Shown here piece by piece: positions 1 to 4,829 of a stretch of 8,727 nt of DNA. Position numbers and translations under genes: made by a program. Within the stretch, counting starts at the first letter, position 1. Each line of letters begins with the position of its first letter. The notes beneath the pieces were generated by a model, which was not told the origin of the DNA, did not search any database, and saw only the letters and a program-made list of their open reading frames with translations. The stretch is from an uncultured Eubacteriales bacterium (GTDB taxonomy: Bacteria; Bacillota; Clostridia; Oscillospirales; Acutalibacteraceae): the NCBI GenBank assembly GCA_900320925.1, contig ONUD01000188.1:1-8727 (forward strand), read 5' to 3'.

Positions 1-707
1 CCTGCCTCCAGCAGCATACGGCGATTGGTTTCTTTAAGGTCAAGCCTGTATTTGCCCCGTCCGAGACTTTTGGTGAAATAGGCAGGCTTCAGCTCCGTCA
101 GCGATGCAAATTCCTCATACACGGGCGTATCCACCTCGTAGCAGCAAAAACCGACAGCAGGTCCTATCACGGCAATGATGTCCGTCGGGTCACAGCCATA
201 CTTGTCCTGCATGGTTTCCACAACGGCTTCCCCGATTTTGCCCACAGTGCCTTTCCAGCCTGCATGGGCAAGGGCAATGACCTTTTTTTCGGGGTCGGCA
301 AAATAGAGGGGCGTGCAGTCGGCATAGTGTGTCACCAATGTCACATTCGGTTCATTGGTGACAAGGGCGTCCACACTCGGCCTATCATGTTCCCGCCATA
401 TTCCGATGCCGCAGTCAGCCCTTGTCACGCAGCGGACATTGGTGTGGTGATCCTGAGAGGAGCTGACCAGTGTATTCACATCGAATCCTGCCGCACGGCA
501 GAAAATCCGATAATTTTCCATGACTTTTTCAGGGTCGTCCCCCTGCTTGAAATTGAGGTTCATGGACTTCCATTGTCCCTCGCTCACACCTCCGACTCTT
601 GTGGAGAAGGCATGGCTGACAAAATCCAGTGCTGACAGGGACGGGAAAGTCAGAAACCCTACACCGTCCACAAAATTCAAAGCGGTATTGTTACTTTTGA
701 ATTGCAT
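1..707 (-). CDS. pgeF: Peptidoglycan editing factor PgeF (YfiH/DUF152, multicopper-polyphenol-oxidase-like fold), 3' end missing
   Basis: About 235 codons of a cytoplasmic enzyme that, in the characterised family, removes wrongly incorporated residues (L-Ser for L-Ala) from peptidoglycan precursors; older annotations say polyphenol oxidase or laccase. The reading frame starts at ATG 707-705, 7 nt after an AGGGGA Shine-Dalgarno (715-720), and stays open to the left edge, so the C-terminus lies outside the window. Family signatures seen: STRVGGVS at residues 35-42, the metal/catalytic histidine in QDHH (H87), the catalytic cysteine in HYADCTPLYF (C131) and the histidine in LAHAGWKGT (H148). The C131-H148 spacing of 17 matches the family. 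Also seen are GPAVGFCCYEV and a YRLDLKETN segment near the cut. All catalytic residues are present, so it looks functional. It is divergent from the small gene at 1086. Identification is firm; the exact substrate in this organism is inferred. Confidence 0.95.
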   Translation of the reverse strand, partial: MQFKSNNTALNFVDGVGFLTFPSLSALDFVSHAFSTRVGGVSEGQWKSMNLNFKQGDDPEKVMENYRIFCRAAGFDVNTLVSSSQDHHTNVRCVTRADCGIGIWREHDRPSVDALVTNEPNVTLVTHYADCTPLYFADPEKKVIALAHAGWKGTVGKIGEAVVETMQDKYGCDPTDIIAVIGPAVGFCCYEVDTPVYEEFASLTELKPAYFTKSLGRGKYRLDLKETNRRMLLEA

Positions 708-732
708 TTTTGATTCCCCTGCCAAATTATAT

Positions 733-761
733 TTGCATATCATCACCCAAGATGATATAAT
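733..761 (+). promoter_or_regulatory. Putative sigma-A promoter for the four-cysteine protein gene / leader element
   Basis: TTGCAT (733-738) and TATAAT (756-761) are separated by 17 bp, pointing right. The expected start of transcription, about 768, falls at the left edge of the inverted-repeat element 767-1044. Transcripts would therefore carry a roughly 318-nt structured leader before the ATG at 1086. The -10 is perfect and the -35 matches four of six positions. Prediction only. Confidence 0.5.
737..758. promoter_or_regulatory. Operator-like palindrome ATATCATC-N6-GATGATAT
   Basis: A perfect 8-bp inverted repeat with the spacer ACCCAA (arms 737-744 and 751-758) sits between divergent pgeF and the gene at 1086. 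It covers the spacer and the start of the -10 of the plus-strand promoter. Its symmetry and position fit a repressor site or, less likely, a short RNA hairpin. No T-run follows on either strand, so it is not an intrinsic terminator. The cognate regulator is unknown. Confidence 0.4.
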
Positions 762-766
762 AACTG

Positions 767-1044
767 TAAATGAGCAAATTGATTTTCCCGATGAAAGATT
801 GACCATTGATACTGCATTGCCGCCACGTACCCCTCTGTCAGCAAGCTGACATCTCCCCTTTCAGGGGCGACAGGGTCACAAACTGTCAATTATACAAAGA
901 TTGGCGGTACACAATCTTGCCTCCTTTGAAAGGGGAGGTGGTATTACATCACGGATGTGATGTAATACCGGAGGGGTACGTGGCGGCAATGAAGTACCTC
1001 TTTGCAATGTCAAACATCGGGCAAATGTATCATTTGCTCATTTA
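767..1044. repeat. Nested inverted-repeat (MITE-like) element or structured 5' leader, about 278 bp
   Basis: This fills most of the 378-bp gene-free stretch 708-1085. The core is a perfect 21-bp inverted repeat, 815-835 against 971-991 (left arm begins CATTGCCGCCACG), with four further matching positions outside one mismatch. The symmetry continues outward: CCCGATG 787-793 pairs with 1015-1021, and TAAATGAGCAAAT 767-779 pairs with 1032-1044 (13 bp, perfect), with small indels between. Inside are separate hairpins: TGTCAGC/GCTGACA (836-851), CCCC/GGGG (855-867), an imperfect CAAAGATTG/CAATCTTG (895-919), CCTCCTTT against AAAGGGGAGG (920-938), and a perfect 13-bp stem with GGAT loop (940-952/957-969). 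I see no convincing protein in it and no clear target-site duplication. Its architecture fits a non-autonomous palindromic repeat; as the predicted leader of the next gene it could also be regulatory RNA. Confidence 0.7.
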
Positions 1045-1085
1045 TCATAAGTCTGTTGAAGTCATACGGAAAGGAAAAAACAGTT

Positions 1086-1316
1086 ATGTTCAAAATGATG
1101 TTTCCTCACAGAAAAAAGCTTTTCGGTGAACGGATCCCTCCACGCTGTGAGTACTGCCGCTTTGCGGCAAAAAGCAACGGCGGTAATTTAACTTGTCCGT
1201 ACGGTGCAGCAGCCATTGACAATACCTGCAAAAGGTATGAATACGACCCTCTCCGGCGAGAGCCAAAGTCTGCACCGACGCTTCCGAAATTTACCGCCGA
1301 TGATTTTAAGCTGTAA
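1086..1316 (+). CDS. Small four-cysteine (putative zinc-binding) protein, 76 aa, function unknown
   Basis: The frame starts at ATG 1086, 10 nt after AAGGA (1071-1075). An upstream in-frame ATG at 1002 lies in the inverted-repeat element, has no Shine-Dalgarno and is disfavoured. The protein has a basic N-terminus (PHRKKLFGERIPPR), then CEYC (C21, C24), LTCPYG (C37) and NTCKRYEYDPLRREP (C48). Four cysteines in a CxxC...C...C layout suggest one structural zinc or another metal site. The C-terminal 'C-K-[RK]-[YF]-x-Y-D-P-L-[RK]-R-x-P' pattern is one I associate with short uncharacterised proteins of Clostridia, recalled from memory rather than searched. There is no signal peptide or membrane segment, so it is probably cytoplasmic. 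It is monocistronic and closed by the hairpin at 1315-1346. Function unknown; the gene call itself is good. Confidence 0.8.
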   Translation: MFKMMFPHRKKLFGERIPPRCEYCRFAAKSNGGNLTCPYGAAAIDNTCKRYEYDPLRREPKSAPTLPKFTADDFKL

Positions 1317-1346
1317 GAAACTGCCGTTATTTTTTGGCAGTTTCTT
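1315..1346 (+). terminator. Rho-independent terminator shared by convergent genes
   Basis: An 11-bp perfect stem (AAGAAACTGCC 1315-1325 with GGCAGTTTCTT 1336-1346) and a 10-nt loop end in a T-run continuing to 1350. It overlaps the TAA of the four-cysteine gene, and its right arm and loop encode the last codons and stop of mscL on the other strand. The T-run is only on the plus side, so it serves mainly the plus-strand gene. Confidence 0.85.
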
Positions 1347-1827
1347 TTTTGCCTTCTTCCAGTGCTTCCACAGCAAGCTCCAGCACAGAAGTACAATGGG
1401 GACAGCGAGTTGCTTCGATGTCGATTTCGCTCATACAGAACGGACACTTCTTGGTTGTCGGAGCAGCTTCTTCTTCTGTCTTTTTCTTCGGGATAGCCAT
1501 CAGTTTATTGACAGCCTTCACGATACAGAAGATAATGATTGCCATGATCAGGAAGTTGATGACAGCCGCCACAAACTTGCCCAATCCCAGCGGACCGACG
1601 TTCAGCGCTTCGGTGGCCTTGGTGAAGTCAGGCTGATTCGTCTCAGGGTTCACAAAATCGGCTCCCGAAACGGTTGCGATGAGCCATCCCACTGCGGGAA
1701 GAATGACATCGTTGCACAGTGACGACACGATCCCCTGGAAGGCACCGCCGATGATGACACCGACTGCCAAATCCAGCACATTGCCTCTCATGACAAACTC
1801 TTTAAATTCGCTCATGAACTTCTTCAT
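1327..1827 (-). CDS. mscL: Large-conductance mechanosensitive channel MscL with C-terminal zinc ribbon
   Basis: 166 aa, a homopentameric inner-membrane channel that opens under membrane tension to release solutes after osmotic downshock. The N-terminal amphipathic segment (MKKFMSEFKEFVMRGNVLDLA) and TM1 (about 17-45, with the GVIIGGAFQGIV pore helix) are classic MscL. A short periplasmic loop (about 50-80) precedes TM2 (about 83-108). E. coli MscL is 136 aa. Here the cytoplasmic tail is extended and carries CPFC (C128, C131) and CPHC (C142, C145), a zinc-ribbon pair, followed by a charged helix (EALEEGKKETAKK). The start is supported by AAAGGAG at 1837-1843, 9 nt from the ATG. The gene has its own promoter and lies 95 bp after the histidine kinase on the same strand. 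Zinc-ribbon tails occur on other Firmicute MscL proteins as I recall; the role of this one is unknown. Confidence 0.96.
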   Translation of the reverse strand: MKKFMSEFKEFVMRGNVLDLAVGVIIGGAFQGIVSSLCNDVILPAVGWLIATVSGADFVNPETNQPDFTKATEALNVGPLGLGKFVAAVINFLIMAIIIFCIVKAVNKLMAIPKKKTEEEAAPTTKKCPFCMSEIDIEATRCPHCTSVLELAVEALEEGKKETAKK

Positions 1828-1864
1828 AATAGTTTTCTCCTTTCCACGAAAATTTTATGGACAT

Positions 1865-1893
1865 ATTATAACACATTCCGATACCATTCGTAA
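1865..1893 (-). promoter_or_regulatory. Putative mscL promoter
   Basis: On the minus strand, TTACGA (1888-1893) and TATAAT (1865-1870) are 17 bp apart. The predicted start near 1858 gives a leader of about 30 nt containing the AAAGGAG ribosome binding site. The -35 is weak and the -10 perfect. Since I see no strong terminator after the kinase gene, read-through from upstream is also possible. Confidence 0.55.
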
Positions 1894-1922
1894 ATATCTT
1901 TTTTAAAAAAAATGCAATTTTT

Positions 1923-3116
1923 TTATGGAAGCGTTACGGTAAATCTGACCCACTTGCCGTATTCACTCTGTACGGCAATTTTCCCGCCATGGGTTTCCAC
2001 GCTTGCCTTGGCAATGGCAAGCCCTAAGCCATAGCCGCCGCTTTTGCTGTTGCGGGACTCATCCTGACGGAAGAACCGTTCAAAGATTTTGCCGAGATTT
2101 TCAGGTTTGATTCCTTCTCCGGTGTTGTAGACCTCCAGCACCGTTTTTCCCGACTGCCGTACCAGACTGACACGGATGGTGCCATGCTCGTCCGAATACT
2201 TCACGGCATTGTCAATCAGAATCGTCAGGATATGTTTCAGGGAGCTTTCGTCTCCCCGGCACTGAATATCGGGCTGTACCTCCGTTTCCAGTGTCTTTCC
2301 CATTTCAAAAACCGTGCTTTCAAACGGCAGTGCCGTTATCAGCACCAGTTCACTGAGGTTCAGTTCCCGCATTTCCACCATATAACCGCTCTTGTCGTCC
2401 AGTCTTGCCAGACACAGCAGTTCATTCACCAATTCACTCATTCGCTGCGATTCGGTACGGATATAGGACAGCCACTTATTCTCTCCGATTTCTCCCTCCA
2501 GCACATCCGTATTGGCACTAATGACTGCCAGCGGGGTTTTCAGCTCGTGACTGGCATCAGAGATGAAGCGTTTCTGCTTTTCAAAGGTCTCCTTCACCGG
2601 TCTGACCAGCCAGAAAGACAGGATCACTGACATGACGGCAAACAGCATGATGCCAATCAATCCCACCATGATACTGGTCAGCAGCAGACTGCGGTTGCTG
2701 TGGTCATACTGGGTGATGTCAAGGAACACAATAATCCTGCCATACGATTTCATTTCTATCAGATAAGCATAGTTGTCCACCATACCGCTGCGGGAATCGG
2801 CATTCAGTGCGGTGGTGGCATAGGCGACTGCCTCTTCCGTCGTCATAGCAGAGGTTCTGCCCGTTCGGATATCCAACAGGCGGTAAGCTCCGTCTATCAG
2901 TACCGAAAATGTATCAATGTAGCCTGTTTCCCTTTCATCGAAAATATCCATCCGCACATTACCGTCATTGGAAGCGATTCTGACCAGCCGTTCATTGATT
3001 TCCAGAGAATTGCGGCTTTGGGCAACGAGGTTGACGGAAAACATAATGCCGACCACCACCACTGCCAGCACGGAGGTCAGGATAATAATCAGCTTGATAC
3101 GCAGTTTTCTAATCAT
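1923..3116 (-). CDS. Sensor histidine kinase (HisKA/HATPase_c), no obvious HAMP domain
   Basis: 397 aa from ATG 3116-3114. That ATG overlaps the response regulator's TGA as ATGA, so translation is probably coupled; an upstream in-frame TTG at 3137 would only add seven residues. Domain order: TM1 (about 9-30), a small extracytoplasmic sensor region (about 31-143), TM2 (about 144-171), then a very short linker and the phosphoacceptor box FISDASHELKTPLA with H190. The ATP-binding half has the N box LIDNAVKYS (N303), G1 NTGEG (331-335), F box FERFF (345-349) and G2 GYGLGLA (361-367). All catalytic boxes are intact. Only about a dozen residues separate TM2 from the dimerisation helix, too few for a normal HAMP domain. 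It should phosphorylate the adjacent regulator at D51. The stimulus cannot be read from the sequence; the sensor region resembles nothing I can name. Confidence 0.94.
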   Translation of the reverse strand: MIRKLRIKLIIILTSVLAVVVVGIMFSVNLVAQSRNSLEINERLVRIASNDGNVRMDIFDERETGYIDTFSVLIDGAYRLLDIRTGRTSAMTTEEAVAYATTALNADSRSGMVDNYAYLIEMKSYGRIIVFLDITQYDHSNRSLLLTSIMVGLIGIMLFAVMSVILSFWLVRPVKETFEKQKRFISDASHELKTPLAVISANTDVLEGEIGENKWLSYIRTESQRMSELVNELLCLARLDDKSGYMVEMRELNLSELVLITALPFESTVFEMGKTLETEVQPDIQCRGDESSLKHILTILIDNAVKYSDEHGTIRVSLVRQSGKTVLEVYNTGEGIKPENLGKIFERFFRQDESRNSKSGGYGLGLAIAKASVETHGGKIAVQSEYGKWVRFTVTLP

Positions 3117-3790
3117 TTGCTGCCACCGTCCAGGCAATACCCGATACTTCTTTTGGTTTTGATTTGCACCTTGGAATGCAGCAGTGCCAGTTTTTTGCGG
3201 AGGAACGAGATGTACACCTCCACATTGTTGTATTCACTCTCATCCCCATATCCCCATATTTTTTTCACAAAGTCCTCTTTGGTCACGACTTTCCCCGACT
3301 GGGACAGCAGCAGCTCCATCATCTGAAATTCTTTTCTTCCCAGCACAATCGTACTTCCCCCGCACAGCAGTTCACCCTTTTTTAAATCAAGGGTAATATC
3401 CCCGTACTTGGGATTGATGTCTGTTACAATTCCCCTTCGTCTGGTCATGGCTCTGATTCTTGCCAGCAGTTCTCCCGTAGAGAACGGCTTGGTCAGGTAG
3501 TCATCTGCCCCGCAGTCCAGTCCCTTGATTTTGTCATCCACCTCTGATTTTGCCGTCAGAAGCAGCACGGGGGTTTCAATTTCCTTGACACGGAGATAGG
3601 TCAGCACGTCCAGGCCATTCATTTTCGGCAGCATGATGTCCAGCACAATGCAGTCATAGTCATCTTTCAGGGCATATTCCAGACCTGTCTGACCGTCATT
3701 GGCAATTTCCACGATATACTTTTCTTTTTTCAGGATGGCACCGATGGCATCTGCCAATCCGATTTCATCCTCTACCACTAATACTCTCAT
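3113..3790 (-). CDS. OmpR/PhoB-family response regulator
   Basis: 225 aa, a two-domain transcription factor. The receiver domain (1-115) has the acidic pocket E7-D8, phosphoacceptor D51 in VLDIMLP, T79 in LLLTAK and K101 in LTKPF, the full set needed for phosphorylation and switching. The DNA-binding winged helix (about 128-222) includes LDLKKGELL, the LGRKEFQMMELLLSQSGKVV segment and the recognition-helix region VEVYISFLRKKL ending in KTKRSIGYCL, as in OmpR/PhoB proteins. It lies 9 bp after the Nudix gene and overlaps the kinase start by 4 nt, so all three are likely co-transcribed. Its Shine-Dalgarno (AAGGAG) sits in the last codons of the Nudix gene, about 12 nt from the ATG, a little longer than usual. 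Targets are unknown; autoregulation of the operon is possible but not shown. Confidence 0.95.
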   Translation of the reverse strand: MRVLVVEDEIGLADAIGAILKKEKYIVEIANDGQTGLEYALKDDYDCIVLDIMLPKMNGLDVLTYLRVKEIETPVLLLTAKSEVDDKIKGLDCGADDYLTKPFSTGELLARIRAMTRRRGIVTDINPKYGDITLDLKKGELLCGGSTIVLGRKEFQMMELLLSQSGKVVTKEDFVKKIWGYGDESEYNNVEVYISFLRKKLALLHSKVQIKTKRSIGYCLDGGSK

Positions 3791-3799
3791 TGCCGTGCT

Positions 3800-4690
3800 T
3801 CACTCCTTGATCCAGTTTTTTTCAAACAGTTTTGACGGACGATGACCTGCCTCTCCCGAAAGCAGTCCCGTTTCTTTTGCCAGATACCCGTACTTCCTGC
3901 GGAAGGGTGCTTTCAGCAGTTTTTTGTCCAGAATAATCTCATACACCTGCTGCAATTCCGTCAGGGTAAAATGCTCTGCCATGAGATTCAGGGCAATATC
4001 TGTATAAGTGACCTTTCCTCTCAGACGCAGGATGGCAAAGGCAATGATTTTGGCATGGTCGAAAGCCAGTCCCTCACCGGAAAGAATCTCATAGCGGCAA
4101 TCCGCTCCCTGTGCGTTCCTTGTTTTTGTGAGCCTTACAATGGCTGACAGCTTGTTTTCTCCGCTGCTGAGTGACAGACGGTAATCCGTCACGCTGACAA
4201 ACCCGTCAGGAAGGTCTTGGATACGGCTCTGTTCGGTTGTCAGGCTTACATCAAACCATTCTGCACACTGTGCATCATCCCCTGCATGAATCTCTACGGT
4301 CTTGCTGTCAATCAGTGCCATGTAGGCACAGCTCATGACCCATGTGCGGGGGTCACGCTTTGGCTCACTAAAGGTATACAACTGCTCCAGATAGACATTT
4401 TTCACGTCCGTTTCCTCCAGCAGCTCTCTTCTGGCAGCCTGCTCGGTTGTTTCATCGGGATTGACAAACCCTCCCGGCAATGCCCATGTTCCTAAAAACG
4501 GGTGTCCGCCTCGTTTGATGAGCAGGATTTGCAGCTTCTTTTCCGGCAGCTTTCTGTAATTGTCATTCTGACATTCTCTTGCCGTGAAGATAACCATGTC
4601 CACCGCTACGGACGGTCTGGCATAATCTCCGGGACGGTAGCGTTCCAAAAATTCTTGTTCTGTCAATCCGTTTTCATCCCTGTATTCCAT
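3800..4690 (-). CDS. Nudix hydrolase with C-terminal NrtR-like winged helix (ADP-ribose/NAD-linked hydrolase or regulator)
   Basis: 296 aa. The Nudix domain (about 25-150) contains ILLIKRGGHPFLGTWALPGGF and a nearly full Nudix box, G74-x5-E80-x7-R88-E89-L90-x-E92-E93-T-D-V96; the catalytic/metal glutamates are present and only the usual Gly near the end is Asp (D95). The C-terminal part (about 206-270: AFDHAKIIAFAILRLRGKV, then a FTLTELQQVYE helix and FRRKY) matches the winged helix of NrtR-type proteins, which bind ADP-ribose and regulate NAD genes. NrtR regulators often have a degenerate box; the intact one here suggests retained hydrolysis. The start at ATG 4690 is chosen because AAGGTGA (4696-4702) precedes it by 5 nt; the in-frame ATG at 4711 lies only about 5 nt from the predicted transcript start and has no ribosome site. 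It is first in an operon with a two-component pair. Enzyme versus regulator is unresolved. Confidence 0.88.
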   Translation of the reverse strand: MEYRDENGLTEQEFLERYRPGDYARPSVAVDMVIFTARECQNDNYRKLPEKKLQILLIKRGGHPFLGTWALPGGFVNPDETTEQAARRELLEETDVKNVYLEQLYTFSEPKRDPRTWVMSCAYMALIDSKTVEIHAGDDAQCAEWFDVSLTTEQSRIQDLPDGFVSVTDYRLSLSSGENKLSAIVRLTKTRNAQGADCRYEILSGEGLAFDHAKIIAFAILRLRGKVTYTDIALNLMAEHFTLTELQQVYEIILDKKLLKAPFRRKYGYLAKETGLLSGEAGHRPSKLFEKNWIKE

Positions 4691-4695
4691 TTGTA

Positions 4696-4702
4696 TCACC
4701 TT
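4696..4702 (-). promoter_or_regulatory. Ribosome binding site deciding the Nudix start
   Basis: AAGGTGA on the minus strand lies 5 nt before ATG 4690-4688. It lies downstream of the alternative ATG at 4711, which has no comparable site, so it fixes the start at 4690. Confidence 0.75.
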
Positions 4703-4722
4703 ATTATTCATTTGATATTATC

Positions 4723-4751
4723 ATTATAATTTCTTCTCTTCCTTTTGTCAA
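4723..4751 (-). promoter_or_regulatory. Perfect-consensus sigma-A promoter of the Nudix/two-component operon
   Basis: On the minus strand, TTGACA (4746-4751) and TATAAT (4723-4728) are exactly 17 bp apart, the full consensus. The predicted start near 4716 gives a 26-nt leader holding the AAGGTGA site. The -35 is one arm of TGTCAA-N7-TTGACA (4746-4764), so a regulator bound there would block RNA polymerase. Such a strong promoter is expected to be kept in check by a repressor or to be constitutive. Confidence 0.8.
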
Positions 4752-4764
4752 GAGCCTTTTGACA
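4746..4764. promoter_or_regulatory. Possible operator TGTCAA-N7-TTGACA over the -35 region
   Basis: Two 6-bp arms (4746-4751 and 4759-4764) form an inverted repeat whose left arm is the -35 hexamer of the Nudix operon. The right arm reads as a plus-strand -35, but no good -10 follows 16-18 bp later. It could be an operator for the NrtR-like protein or the response regulator. The arms are short, so coincidence is possible. Confidence 0.3.
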
Positions 4765-4821
4765 GAATCGCATTTTTATGACCATCACCGCATAACAATA
4801 GATACGACACGAATCAAACAA

Positions 4822-4829
4822 AGAGGTGG
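4822..4829 (+). promoter_or_regulatory. Ribosome binding site of the flippase, pointing at a non-standard start codon
   Basis: AGAGGTGG is a strong Shine-Dalgarno. Five nucleotides downstream the flippase frame has ATA (4835-4837) rather than ATG. The only standard start nearby is the GTG at 4826, which lies inside this site and so could not use it. Confidence 0.5.

Noticed and set aside
726..731. TATAAT on the minus strand upstream of pgeF
   Set aside because: Transcription from it would start about 719, at the Shine-Dalgarno itself, and no -35 lies 16-18 bp upstream; the pgeF promoter is left unassigned.
264..849. Plus-strand frames opposite pgeF
   Set aside because: They are antisense to a strongly supported pgeF frame and carry no motif or ribosome site.
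836..969. Hairpins in the leader as a CRISPR array or a known riboswitch
   Set aside because: The repeats are inverted, not evenly spaced direct repeats, and I recognise no known riboswitch core.
1002..1085. N-terminal extension of the four-cysteine protein from ATG 1002
   Set aside because: This part lies in the inverted-repeat element, has no Shine-Dalgarno and unlike composition; ATG 1086 has AAGGA at a good distance.
1896..1926. Poly-A/poly-T stretch after the histidine kinase as a terminator
   Set aside because: The possible stem is A-U only with a TTGCA loop; too weak to call an intrinsic terminator.
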